A DNA stretch of 64,000 nt from Streptomyces aureocirculatus. Its GTDB lineage: Bacteria; Actinomycetota; Actinomycetes; Streptomycetales; Streptomycetaceae. The notes under the pieces were generated by a model that saw only the letters and a list, made by a program, of their open reading frames with translations, ran no database searches and was not told where the DNA came from. The stretch covers positions 62,001 through 126,000 of the forward strand of contig NZ_JOAP01000004.1 in NCBI RefSeq assembly GCF_000720475.1. Reading direction: 5' to 3'. The translations under genes were made by a program, and so were the position numbers. Positions 1 to 8,210 of this stretch are shown here, one piece after another; positions within the stretch are counted from its first letter, which is position 1; each line of letters starts with the position of its first letter.

Positions 1-282
1 AAGGCGCCCGTCCCAGGCCACGATGGCGCCGTTCTCCGCCACGACGGGGAACCGTCCGGGCGGTCCGAGGCCGATGTGGTGGCCGAAGGCCCGCAACTGT
101 TCCAGGGGCGAGTCCGAGCACAGTCCCACGGACACCCCTGCCTCGTGTGCCAGCGCGACGGCGCGGGCGAGGCGGGCGGCAATGCGTGGCAGGGGCGGCC
201 CGGGGGTGTCGTGCGGGACCAGGGTGCCGTTCACATCGAGCAGGACGACGACTTCGGCCGGTGGGCTCGCCGGGGCCGTCAC
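1..282 (-). CDS. HAD-superfamily hydrolase, N-terminal part (runs off left edge)
   Basis: Only the first 94 residues are inside the window. They contain HAD motif I (LLDVNGTLVP, about residues 14-23), a motif II-like CSDSP and an ENGAIV segment like that of Cof/sucrose-phosphatase-type HADs, so a small-molecule phosphatase is the likely role. Motif I normally reads DxDGT; here the second acidic residue is Asn, which could weaken the acid/base step. The GTG start overlaps the stop of the upstream phosphoribosyltransferase-like gene in a GTGA, implying translational coupling. As the last visible gene of the left operon it may dephosphorylate a ribosyl-phosphate intermediate (inference). Confidence 0.75.
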   Translation of the reverse strand, partial: MTAPASPPAEVVVLLDVNGTLVPHDTPGPPLPRIAARLARAVALAHEAGVSVGLCSDSPLEQLRAFGHHIGLGPPGRFPVVAENGAIVAWDGRL

Positions 283-1394
283 GGTAGGAGCCTCCTCGCG
301 GAGGCACGCGCGTGCACGGCCTCCCAGGAGCGGGCGGTCTCGGTGTAGCGGTCGAGACCGGCGCGCAGGGTGTCGACGGCTCTCCGGACGGGTGTGTCCG
401 GCGAGGCCATGTCCATGGAGCACAGCAGGCGGCCCACGGAAGGGTGGAGATGGCGTACCCGTACGGGGACGCGGAGCTCTCGTTCGATCCGCGCGTAGAA
501 GCGGGCGTTGGCCGCGAGCATCGCGAGGGCGAAGGGGCGGTCGCGGTGGGCGTCGCGCAGACCGACACGGGCCGTGGTGCGTACGAAGGGCAGCCAGTAG
601 GGGGCCCGGCCCCAGGTGCCGTCGGGGAGGAAGACGGCCAGTCCCGAGACGCCGAGCAGAAAGTTCCTCGGATCGGCGAGACCGACCCTCCCGGCGGCGC
701 CCTCCCGTTCGTCGGGGTACCGGTAGGCGATGACGGGCGTGACGGGCACTCCGGTGACGGCCCGCCGCAGCCGCTCCGTGGTCCCGAGCTGGATGCCCGA
801 GACGATCCGGCTCACCGCGATGTCGGCCGTACGCAGCAGCCGCACCGCCGCACCGACCGTTTCCGCGGTGCAGATGTCGTCGTCGAGGAGCGTGCAGCTA
901 CCGCCGCCCCACCGGGCACGCAGAGCACCCAGTTGTTCGCCGATCGCGCGGGCTCCCGGCCTCGTCACGAGGCCGACGGAACGCGTCCCGCCGAGCAGGA
1001 AGCCGCGGGAGAGCCGCAGCGGGGTGACGGCACGCCGCACCAGGGGGTCCAGGCTGATCACTCTGTCGCCACCGCCCGCGCTGTGGCGCACGGCGCGTTC
1101 GAGCGCGGACGCGTCGACGAGGTGGAACTCGGCCCGCTCCGGCCGGTCGGCGGCCGTGTGCAGGGCAGCGCGTACCTCCGCCTGAAAGCGCTGGTAGCCC
1201 GTCGTCAGGACGGTGGCGAGCGTGGCGGCGGAGCAGCCGGTGTCCCGGGCGATCCAGGCGGTGAGCCGGCGGACGCAGTACTGCGTGTCGTCGCGCATGA
1301 CGACGGTGAACGGCGCCGGTGCCGGTGCCGGCGGCGCCATCGTATGGAGGGCTCCCGGGTCGGGGGCGAAAGAACGTACCCGCGGGGCGGCCAT
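279..1394 (-). CDS. Phosphoribosyltransferase-like protein, uncharacterised
   Basis: 371 residues, no signal peptide. The clearest motif is LLDDDICTAETV near residue 170, which resembles the acidic PRPP-binding loop of type I phosphoribosyltransferases (two acidic residues followed by a T-x-x-T turn), and it sits after a hydrophobic beta strand and before a helix and second strand (SRIVSGIQLG) as in that fold. The C-terminal half (DPRNFLLGVSGLAVFLPDG and beyond) matches no family I can name. The ATG lies 3 nt after the decarboxylase stop, so the two are co-transcribed. A ribosyl-phosphate transfer or phosphorolysis step is an inference from one motif and from the HisG-like enzyme at 9632-10261. 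Confidence 0.55.
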   Translation of the reverse strand: MAAPRVRSFAPDPGALHTMAPPAPAPAPFTVVMRDDTQYCVRRLTAWIARDTGCSAATLATVLTTGYQRFQAEVRAALHTAADRPERAEFHLVDASALERAVRHSAGGGDRVISLDPLVRRAVTPLRLSRGFLLGGTRSVGLVTRPGARAIGEQLGALRARWGGGSCTLLDDDICTAETVGAAVRLLRTADIAVSRIVSGIQLGTTERLRRAVTGVPVTPVIAYRYPDEREGAAGRVGLADPRNFLLGVSGLAVFLPDGTWGRAPYWLPFVRTTARVGLRDAHRDRPFALAMLAANARFYARIERELRVPVRVRHLHPSVGRLLCSMDMASPDTPVRRAVDTLRAGLDRYTETARSWEAVHARASARRLLP

Positions 1395-1397
1395 GGG

Positions 1398-2696
1398 TCA
1401 GCACCGTTCCCTGTGCACACCGATGCGGCTGCGCTCGATCTCCCGGCCGCCGTCGACGACGATCTCCAGGGGCATCGGGTGCGCGTGGAACAGCGTGAGC
1501 GAGGCGTGCAGTCCGTACGCTCCCACGTTCTCGACCGCCAACAGATCTCCCTCCGCGACCTCGGGCAGGCTGGTGCCGATCGCCCAGCGGTCCCGCGGAT
1601 GGCAGAGGCGGCCCGCCACCAGGGTGGGCCCGGGGTGCGGTGGGCGGGGGCCCGTGGTGAGCAGCACCGGCTCGACCGGGTGCTCCCTGCTGAGTCCGGA
1701 CATGCCGCCCAGGTGGTGCACCCCGGAGTCCACCACCACTACGCGGCGGCCGTGGGACACCTTCACATCCAGAACGCGGGTCACAAGGCGCCCGCAGGAG
1801 GCAGTGAGGTAGCGGCCGGACTCGAAGGCGACACGCCGGTGCGGAGAGCGCCAGCCGGGCCGTTCGCCGTCGAGCAGACGCTTCAGGGGCTCCCGCAGTT
1901 CGCCGAAGTCACGGAGCGGTCCAGGCCGTGCGTAGGGAGCCCCGAACCCGCCTCCCAGGTCGGTGACCGGGAGGTCGCGCCGCAGTGCTTCGCCGACCTG
2001 CCGGGCTATGTCCAGTGCGTACGAGAAGGTGGCGAGGAGGGCGCTCTCGCTTGTCAGATTGCTGCCCATGTACAGGTGGAGGCCCACCACCCGGGCGTGC
2101 GCTTCGCCCTGGAACTGCTCCGGGTGCTCGCAGACCCACGACAGGTCGGCGCCGAACTGGGAGGGGCCGCCGGTCATGGCCAGTCCCGCTCCGCCGGGCG
2201 GCAGCGGCTGGTTGACGCGCAGCAACGCGCGGGGGCGTTCGTCGTGTTGGCGGCCGATCCTGGCGAGCTGGCGCAGGGCCACGGGTGAGTCGACGGAGAA
2301 CTCGGCCACCCCCGAGCGGATCGCTCCCGAGATGTCCACGTCGCGTTTGCCCGGGCCCGTGTAGAGGACCTCGTCGGGGCGGAAGCCCGCGCGGAGGGCC
2401 GCGCGCAGTTCGCCCGGTGAGCTCACCTCGGCGCGGCAGCCCAGTGCGGCGAGCTGGCACAGCACCGCCGGGTGCGGGTTGGCCTTGAGGGAGTAGTACA
2501 GGGCGCTGGGCGGCGGCAGGGCGGCGGCGAGCTGTCGGTGCGCCTTCCTGACCTCGGCCAAGTCGTAGACGTAGGCGGGGGTTTCTTCTGGATGGGCGAG
2601 GGAACCGGCGTGTGCTGGGGGGCCGGTCGGTGCGTGGGGGTGCGGGCGGGGCCGGTGGGGTGCGGGGGCCCGGCCCCTGTCATCTCCGATCTTCAT
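1398..2696 (-). CDS. Type III PLP-dependent decarboxylase (DAP/ornithine/BtrK-like)
   Basis: 432 residues with the alanine-racemase-type barrel followed by a beta domain. The PLP lysine is in YSLKANPHP, the glycine-rich phosphate-binding loop is DLGGGFG, and the C-terminal GRLCHPRD and ENVGAYG segments match the cysteine/acid and Gly-Ala-Tyr active-site motifs of diaminopimelate decarboxylase and relatives. I chose the ATG at 2696 because it has a GGGAGG ribosome site and overlaps the exporter stop by 17 nt; the open frame extends further upstream but only as a shadow of that gene. Context (no lysine genes, transporters, HisG-like enzyme) favours decarboxylation of a dedicated amino-acid or carrier-bound intermediate, as with BtrK, rather than primary lysine synthesis. 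The N-terminus carries an extra Pro/His-rich stretch of about 30 residues. Confidence 0.85.
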   Translation of the reverse strand: MKIGDDRGRAPAPHRPRPHPHAPTGPPAHAGSLAHPEETPAYVYDLAEVRKAHRQLAAALPPPSALYYSLKANPHPAVLCQLAALGCRAEVSSPGELRAALRAGFRPDEVLYTGPGKRDVDISGAIRSGVAEFSVDSPVALRQLARIGRQHDERPRALLRVNQPLPPGGAGLAMTGGPSQFGADLSWVCEHPEQFQGEAHARVVGLHLYMGSNLTSESALLATFSYALDIARQVGEALRRDLPVTDLGGGFGAPYARPGPLRDFGELREPLKRLLDGERPGWRSPHRRVAFESGRYLTASCGRLVTRVLDVKVSHGRRVVVVDSGVHHLGGMSGLSREHPVEPVLLTTGPRPPHPGPTLVAGRLCHPRDRWAIGTSLPEVAEGDLLAVENVGAYGLHASLTLFHAHPMPLEIVVDGGREIERSRIGVHRERC

Positions 2697-4221
2697 GGAT
2701 GCCTCCCGGGGTGGGCCGTGGTGTGTCCTGGCGCTCGTGCTCGTACCGGTACTCGTGCTGGTCCTCGTGCGGGTGCGGGTGCTCGTGCTGGTGGGGGTGC
2801 GGGTGTGGGTGTGGGTGTGGGTGGGGGGCTTCACCATCGTTGTCGGGTCGTTCCCCGTTCGTACGAGGCTCCGGGTCGTGGTGGGGAAGGCCGGGGGCCC
2901 GGACGGTGCGGGACGACCGCCACAGCAGGGTGGCGCCCGCCGTGGTGAAGGCGAGCGTCGCCAGGCCCATGCCGGGCCAGCCTGCGCCGGTGACGGCCGC
3001 TCCGAAGGCGGGCGGTCCGAGGAACGTGCCGAGGCTGCCCGTCTGGGCGACGAGGCCGTTGGCGACCTCCACGTCACGGGTCCGGCGGCAGACACCGGGT
3101 ACGGCGGCGAACATCGCCGAGACCAGGATGCCGTTGACGGCGAGCGCGCAGCACGCGAGGACGGTGCCTGCCGCTGTCGGTACGTCGGCCGAGAAGGTCA
3201 GGAGGACCGCGACGGGCATGACCGCGGCCAGGGGCACCATCCCGGCGAGCGTGGCCCCCCTGCGCAGGGCCCATCCGGCCAGGAGGCTGCCGACGGCGCT
3301 GCTCAACGAGACGGCCGCGGTGACGGCACCGCTGGTCGCGGAGGACACGTGCCGCTTCTCGGTCAGGTACGTCGGCAGGAGTATGACGACCGCGACGGCG
3401 ATGAGGCTGACGCAGGCGAAGGCCACGGCCAGCGTCAGCGGCCCCTGCCAGGAGACCGCCGTGGGCCGCCGGTTGCTGGCCGGTGGCGCGGGTGTCACCC
3501 GGAGCGGCAGGAGAGCCCCGGGTGGCACCTGGGGCAGCAGGAGAGCCACGGCCGGGGCGAGCGACAGCGGGGCCAGCGCCGTGACGGCAAGCCAGCCACG
3601 TACCCCCAGATCCGGTGCCACCGCGCCCCCGAGGCCGCTCGCGACGGCGAGACCGACCGGGATGCAGGTGCCCCACAGGGCCAGCGCCACGGACCGGGTG
3701 TGCCCGCTGGTCGTACGGGTCAGAGCGATGGGGCCCCCGACGAAGACGAGCAGATAGCCGAAGCCTTCGGCGACGCGCGCGGTGAGGAGGGCGGGCCACA
3801 CCTCGGCAAGAAGGGCACCGCCGAAACCGGCGAACGCGATGACGACGAGGCCCGCGGACACGGCCCGGCGTGCGCCGACCCGCAAGGTCCACCAGCCCGC
3901 GGGCACCCCGAGGACAGCGCTGACAGCGGTCATGCCGGATGTCGCCCAGGCGACGGTGGAGAGGGACAGCCCCGTCTCGTCCCGGAGAACGGAGCTGACG
4001 GGCGCGACCGCGCCAAGCCGCATGGCCGCCAGGACCCCCGCCGCCCAGATCACGAGGACGTGGCGCCATGGGCGGACGTCGCCGTCCCGGTGACCGCGGC
4101 CGCTGCCTGCTTTCGCCCCGTACCTCAATGCCTCTCCCAGGCACGCGCCGCACGAGCCGACCGGCCCGGGTGCCGCGCCGTACGTACGCGTGCGCGCCTT
4201 TGGGCCGCTGCTGCCAGACAT
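2680..4221 (-). CDS. MFS transporter with histidine-rich C-terminal tail
   Basis: About 513 residues with roughly 12 hydrophobic segments of the major facilitator type (for example HVLVIWAAGVLAAMRLGAVA near the N-terminus and repeated Gly/Ala/Leu helices). The last 60 residues form a hydrophilic tail dominated by a PH repeat followed by HQHEHPHPHEDQHEYRYEH, which looks able to bind divalent metal. I used the ATG at 4221; a TTG at 4248 is also in frame and the true first helix only begins around residue 45. Position in the cluster suggests product export or self-resistance. The His-rich tail is encoded by a 6-bp slippage-prone repeat (about 2745-2825), so its length may vary between strains. 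Confidence 0.85.
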   Translation of the reverse strand: MSGSSGPKARTRTYGAAPGPVGSCGACLGEALRYGAKAGSGRGHRDGDVRPWRHVLVIWAAGVLAAMRLGAVAPVSSVLRDETGLSLSTVAWATSGMTAVSAVLGVPAGWWTLRVGARRAVSAGLVVIAFAGFGGALLAEVWPALLTARVAEGFGYLLVFVGGPIALTRTTSGHTRSVALALWGTCIPVGLAVASGLGGAVAPDLGVRGWLAVTALAPLSLAPAVALLLPQVPPGALLPLRVTPAPPASNRRPTAVSWQGPLTLAVAFACVSLIAVAVVILLPTYLTEKRHVSSATSGAVTAAVSLSSAVGSLLAGWALRRGATLAGMVPLAAVMPVAVLLTFSADVPTAAGTVLACCALAVNGILVSAMFAAVPGVCRRTRDVEVANGLVAQTGSLGTFLGPPAFGAAVTGAGWPGMGLATLAFTTAGATLLWRSSRTVRAPGLPHHDPEPRTNGERPDNDGEAPHPHPHPHPHPHQHEHPHPHEDQHEYRYEHERQDTPRPTPGGIHEDRR

Positions 4222-4332
4222 GCTGCGGGACGCGTGCGGGCGGGTCAACGACGGGTCACCGCCGGGCGTCCGCGGTCGGTGGATTCCGGCCAGGTCCCTT
4301 GCTGAGTGCGGTAGTTCGGCGGTGGCGGCTCC

Positions 4333-5256
4333 TCAGTCGCGCAGATGCCGGCCGGTGAGGGTGAGGAAGACGTCTTCGAGGGTGCTCCGGCGGATCGACA
4401 GTGTGGAAGGCTGCGTTCCGGCGTCCTCCAGGCAGGCAAGGACGCGCTGGACGGTGGACGGTACGTCCGCCGCGCGCAACGCATAACCCTGGGGGGTGGA
4501 GCGTGCGGACCGGATGCCGGGCAGGGCCGCCAACCGGTCAAGCGGCACTGGCCCGGGGGCCGAGAACTCGATCACTCCGTCGCTCGCCACCTCACAGATC
4601 AGCTCCTCGGGTCGTCCCTGGGCGACGATCCTGCCGTGGTCGATGACCGCGAGGCCGTCGCAGAGGCGCTCGGCCTCGTCCATGTAGTGGGTGGTGAGCA
4701 CGATGGTGCGGTTCTCCTCCGCACGCAGCCGCCGCAGCAGTTCCCACAACTGGAGGCGGGCCTGGGTGTCGAGCCCGGCGGTCGGCTCGTCGAGCAGCAG
4801 GAGCTCCGGCCGCCCCATCAGGGCGCAGCCCAGGGCGACCCGCTGCTGCTGGCCGCCGGAGAGGCGGTCGTAGCGCACGGTGCGGCTCTCGGTGAGGGCC
4901 ACGGCCTCCAGGACGGTGTCGACGTCGGGGCCCTCGCGGTAGAAGGACTGGAACAGTCGCAGCAGTTCGACGACCGTCAGCTTCTCCGGCAGATGCGTCT
5001 GCTGGAATGCGACACCGACGCGTTTCCTCAGCTCCCGCCGCTGCGACGACCAGTTCCTGCCGAGCACCCGAACCTGTCCCGATGTGGGTTCGAGGAGGCC
5101 GGAGACGATCTCCATCGTGGTCGTCTTGCCTGCGCCGTTGGGGCCGAGCAGGCCGAAACACGCACCCCGGGGGATCGTCAGATCGATCCCGGCGACGGCA
5201 CGAACAGCACCGTACTCCTTGACCAGGCCACGCAAGACCACCGCCATGCCTTCCAT
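4333..5256 (-). CDS. ABC-2 type exporter, ATP-binding protein
   Basis: A 307-residue ATPase with Walker A GPNGAGKTT, signature LSGGQQQRVALG, Walker B LLLLDEPTAGLD and the H-loop THYMDEAE, followed by a C-terminal extension (VIEFSAPGP to LEDVFLTLTGRHL) typical of DrrA-like daunorubicin/multidrug exporters. The start is either the ATG at 5256 or the one at 5247, which follows a GGAAGG; both lie inside a longer open frame. It is transcribed divergently from its probable membrane partner at 5382, separated by 125 bp that must hold both promoters. The usual arrangement is ATPase and permease in one operon, so the split is unusual. Likely role: powering export of the cluster product. Confidence 0.9.
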   Translation of the reverse strand: MEGMAVVLRGLVKEYGAVRAVAGIDLTIPRGACFGLLGPNGAGKTTTMEIVSGLLEPTSGQVRVLGRNWSSQRRELRKRVGVAFQQTHLPEKLTVVELLRLFQSFYREGPDVDTVLEAVALTESRTVRYDRLSGGQQQRVALGCALMGRPELLLLDEPTAGLDTQARLQLWELLRRLRAEENRTIVLTTHYMDEAERLCDGLAVIDHGRIVAQGRPEELICEVASDGVIEFSAPGPVPLDRLAALPGIRSARSTPQGYALRAADVPSTVQRVLACLEDAGTQPSTLSIRRSTLEDVFLTLTGRHLRD

Positions 5257-5381
5257 GCTCAGGGAAACTAGCAGCGGGCAGACATCGCCGCAGGGCCGCG
5301 GTGGACGCTTCTTGACCAGTGGCTGCACAGCCTGCAAGCTGACCGGCGAGTTGTCCCCACGGCGGCGGGAGATCCCCGGTC

Positions 5382-6470
5382 ATGCGTCAACGCCCGTCGC
5401 CTGCAGCACAGTTGGTGCTGACCAGGCTGCGTACGTACTATCGCGAGCCCGGCAGTGTCTTCTGGACGTTCCTCTCCCCCGTGCTGCTCGCCCTGGTCCT
5501 GGGAGTGGCCTTCACGGACCGGCCCAACGAGCCGATCGAGGTCGCCGTACGGGATGCTCCCGGTGCCGGGCGGACAGTCTCCATGCTCAACACGGATCCG
5601 CAGTTGCAGGCGCGGCCGCTCGACCGCACGGCGGCCGACGCCGACCTGCGCAGCGGCGCGGTGGCCCTGGTGGTCGTACCGGGCGACCCCCCGGAGTTCC
5701 ACTACGACCCGCGGCGCACGGAGTCCCGCCTCGCGCGGGAGCTCGCCGCCACGGCGCTGGGCACCCGCCGCTCCGGGGCCCCCGCCACGGCGCCGGGAGA
5801 GACACCCGCGGCCACCACCACGACCCCAGAGGTGAACACCGCGGTCGACGTGGCGGAGCGTGCGCCCGGTTCACGGTACGTCGACTTCCTCATCCCCGGC
5901 CTCATCGGGATGGGGCTGATGTCGAGCGGCCTGTGGGGGGTGGGCTTCTCGATCGCCGAGATCCGGCTGCGCAAAGTCCTCAAGCGACTCGTGGCGACTC
6001 CCATGCGCCGGAGCCAGTTCCTGCTGAGCTTCGTCGTGGTGCGGGCCTCGTTCCTGCTCCTCGAACTGCCGCTCCTGGTCGGATGCGGAGTGCTCGTCTT
6101 CGACACCCCGGTCGTCGGGTCGTTCGCGCTGCTCCTGCTGCTCACGGCCCTGGGGGCGTTCGTCTTCGCGGGCATCGGTCTGCTGGCGGCCGCCCGGGCC
6201 TCCAACTACCAGACGGTCAGCGGCATTCTCAGCGTCGTCAGCATGCCGATGTACATCGGCTCGGGGGTGTTCTTCCCCGCCTCCCACTTTCCGGACGCGC
6301 TGCAAGGGCTCGTCCAGGCGCTGCCTCTGACCACGCTCAACGACGCGCTGCGCGGAGTGATGCTGGAGGGGCAGACCCTGGCGGACGTGGCCGTTCCCGT
6401 CGCCGTGCTCGCGTTGTGGGCGCTGGGGAGCTTCGCCGCCGCGCTGTGGTTGTTCCGCTGGTCCGACTAG
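5382..6470 (+). CDS. ABC-2 type exporter, permease
   Basis: 362 residues: one N-terminal helix (FWTFLSPVLLALVLGVAF), a periplasmic loop of about 140 residues rich in Pro/Ala/Thr, then five hydrophobic segments beginning FLIPGLIGMGLMSSGLWGVG, the organisation of ABC-2 permeases (DrrB family). It should pair with the divergent ATPase at 4333-5256. The ATG follows GGGAG at a suitable distance. It is convergent with the radical SAM gene that ends at 6514, leaving 43 bp between stops with no convincing hairpin. It is the only plus-strand gene in the first 11 kb, so its expression could be controlled separately from the two minus-strand operons. Confidence 0.9.
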   Translation: MRQRPSPAAQLVLTRLRTYYREPGSVFWTFLSPVLLALVLGVAFTDRPNEPIEVAVRDAPGAGRTVSMLNTDPQLQARPLDRTAADADLRSGAVALVVVPGDPPEFHYDPRRTESRLARELAATALGTRRSGAPATAPGETPAATTTTPEVNTAVDVAERAPGSRYVDFLIPGLIGMGLMSSGLWGVGFSIAEIRLRKVLKRLVATPMRRSQFLLSFVVVRASFLLLELPLLVGCGVLVFDTPVVGSFALLLLLTALGAFVFAGIGLLAAARASNYQTVSGILSVVSMPMYIGSGVFFPASHFPDALQGLVQALPLTTLNDALRGVMLEGQTLADVAVPVAVLALWALGSFAAALWLFRWSD

Positions 6471-6513
6471 GAATCGTCGTTCCCCCGGTTGGCTGTCAGG
6501 TCCGTCAGCGCCG

Positions 6514-8007
6514 TCAGGGCGCTCCGTGCGCGGCCGAGGCGGCGACGAACGGCTTCAGGTGGCAGTTGCGTTCGACGTGCACGACCTCTCCGGTACGGTC
6601 GAAGCCGAGCATGCGGTCGTAGACGTCGAGCACCGCGGCGTAGTCGACGCCGAGCACGGGGCCCTGCCCGGTGCGCCGGACCTCGGCCGCCGTCCAACTG
6701 TGGAAGTCGTCGGGGGCCCGCAGCGACCCGGCCGCCGCGCACTCGTCGTACAGCGCCGTGCCGGGCAGTGGAGTGAAGATGTTGGGGTTCGGGCTGTAGG
6801 GCCGTGCTTCGCTCAGGAAGCGCAGCGTCAGTTCGTGGTCCTCCGGAGTCTCACCGGGGACGCCGAGGAGGAGGTTCACGCCGAAGCGGATGCCCCGTTC
6901 GTTGCACATCCGGGCCGTGCGGCGGTTGCCGCGGGTACTGCCGGGTTTCCGCAGCCGCCGGGTCATGCGCGGCGAGGCCGTTTCCAGGCCGAACCACACC
7001 AGGCAGTTGGCGCCCTCCAGCAGGTCCGCCACCTCCCGGGTGAAGTGGACGGCTGTGGAGTTGAAGCTGAACTCCACGGCGGGAAACTCGGTCTTCATCA
7101 GTTCGACGAACCGAGGAAAGTGTGTGTAGGCCGGTGCGATGGAGTCGACCACGATCACATAGTTGGTGCCGAACCGCTCCACGTAGTGGCGTATCTCGTC
7201 ACCCACGGCCTCGAAGGGGCGGTGCCGCACACGCTTCGGCGAGAACCAGTCGTTCTGCAGGGTGCAGAAGCGGCAGCGGAAGGGGCAGCCGCGGCCGAGC
7301 TCCAGGTAGATCGAGCGGAACTCCCGCCGTACCGGGAACAGATCGGGTGCGAGGCGGTGCAGCTCGCTCACGGGGACGGCTTTCCGCGGCGGTACGGGAG
7401 CTTCCCCGGCGGCGCTCAGCAGGCGCCGCAGGTCACCCTCCGGCAGCCCTGCGAGACGGGCCGCCTCGGGCATCGTCAAAGCCTCGGGCGGACGGTAGAC
7501 CTCCCGGTAGAGCGCGACGTCGCGCAGCGGCGGGTACTGATCGAGCACGAACGGCTCACCCTCGACGACCCTGCCGCTCTCGCCCCGTGCGTGCCGCAGA
7601 TCGTTCAGTACGCCGGTCAGTGCCCGTTCTCCCTCGCCGCGCACCACCACGTCGAAGAGTCCCGTACGCACGAGCTCACCGGGCCGCACCGTGGCGTGCG
7701 GTCCGCCCGCGACAGTGAGACGGCCCGCGGCGCGGCAGATCTCCGCGACCCGAAGTCCTTCATCGCGCGAGTGCGACATGAAGCTGATGCCCACGACGTC
7801 CCCGTCCGTCGCCGCCAGCCGTTCCGCCAGGGCCCTGTCCCACTGCGGTGTCCCTGCCGTCTGCTCCAAGAGGCGCGTGTCCAGCAGATCCACCTGGTGG
7901 CCCGCTGTCTCAAGGCGTTCGGCGAGCAGGGGGGTGGTCAGGGGCGCCGTCCACAGGGCGCGCCCGACCTGCTCGGGTTCCGCGACGAACACCAGGGTGA
8001 TCTTCAC
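6514..8007 (-). CDS. B12-binding-domain radical SAM enzyme
   Basis: 497 residues. An N-terminal Rossmann-like cobalamin-binding domain (residues 1-150; VVGISFMSHSRDE and VAGGPHATVRPGEL are the typical strands) precedes the radical SAM core, whose Fe-S motif CPFRCRFC lies at about residues 240-247, and a C-terminal region with FGVNLLLGVPGET. This is the BchE/MiaB-like class B rSAM architecture, used for methylation at unactivated carbon, cyclisation or other C-C chemistry. The cobalamin domain lacks a clear DxHxxG, as in many members. The GTG start overlaps the stop of the preceding repeat ORF in a GTGA, so it is translationally coupled as the last gene of the operon running leftward from 11308. 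Confidence 0.9.
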   Translation of the reverse strand: MKITLVFVAEPEQVGRALWTAPLTTPLLAERLETAGHQVDLLDTRLLEQTAGTPQWDRALAERLAATDGDVVGISFMSHSRDEGLRVAEICRAAGRLTVAGGPHATVRPGELVRTGLFDVVVRGEGERALTGVLNDLRHARGESGRVVEGEPFVLDQYPPLRDVALYREVYRPPEALTMPEAARLAGLPEGDLRRLLSAAGEAPVPPRKAVPVSELHRLAPDLFPVRREFRSIYLELGRGCPFRCRFCTLQNDWFSPKRVRHRPFEAVGDEIRHYVERFGTNYVIVVDSIAPAYTHFPRFVELMKTEFPAVEFSFNSTAVHFTREVADLLEGANCLVWFGLETASPRMTRRLRKPGSTRGNRRTARMCNERGIRFGVNLLLGVPGETPEDHELTLRFLSEARPYSPNPNIFTPLPGTALYDECAAAGSLRAPDDFHSWTAAEVRRTGQGPVLGVDYAAVLDVYDRMLGFDRTGEVVHVERNCHLKPFVAASAAHGAP

Positions 8008-8210
8008 GGCACGTCCCGCGTCGTTACCCGTGCACGCCTGGGCGTCGTTGCTCGTGCACGCCTGTGCGTCGACGCCCGTGCACGCCTGGGCGTCGTTGCT
8101 CGTGCACGCCTGTGCGTCGACGCCCGTGCACGCCTGGGCGCCGTCGCCCGTGCGCCGATGCGCGTACCGGGGCGTGTGGGGTGCCGCGCGCGGCGGCGGG
8201 CCTCAGTCAC
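8004..8210 (-). CDS. Small arginine-rich repeat ORF, hypothetical
   Basis: 68 residues composed mainly of five 8-residue repeats alternating PRRARAST and HRRARATT. The GTG start overlaps the HD gene stop by 8 nt and the stop overlaps the radical SAM GTG by 4 nt, so the frame bridges two operon genes exactly as a translated cistron would. There is no recognised domain. It may be a real basic peptide (a precursor peptide or nucleic-acid-binding tail can be imagined), or a repeat-filled coupling leader that simply carries ribosomes to the next start. The tandem 24-bp repeat suggests recent expansion by slippage. Function unknown; whether the peptide accumulates cannot be decided from sequence. 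Confidence 0.35.
   Translation of the reverse strand: MTEARRRARHPTRPGTRIGARATAPRRARASTHRRARATTPRRARASTHRRARATTPRRARVTTRDVP
8030..8155. repeat. 24-bp tandem repeat, about five copies
   Basis: Five units of 24 bp, alternating two variants so that the higher-order period is 48 bp; each begins with the core cgtgcacgcctg on the plus strand. The unit length is a multiple of three, so copy-number change would keep the 68-codon minus-strand frame open. The repeat fills the gap between the HD gene and the B12 radical SAM gene. Confidence 0.9.

Noticed and set aside
312..2288. Long plus-strand open frame antisense to the decarboxylase and PRTase-like genes
   Set aside because: Composition is Gly/Arg/Pro/Val noise with no domain; the minus-strand genes have clear motifs and starts.
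2695..4305. 536-codon plus-strand frame opposite the MFS gene
   Set aside because: Mirror of a GC3-rich gene; low-complexity Arg/Gly/Asp sequence without motifs.
8030..8155. CRISPR-like array
   Set aside because: Repeats are contiguous 24-bp units without unique spacers and there are no cas genes.
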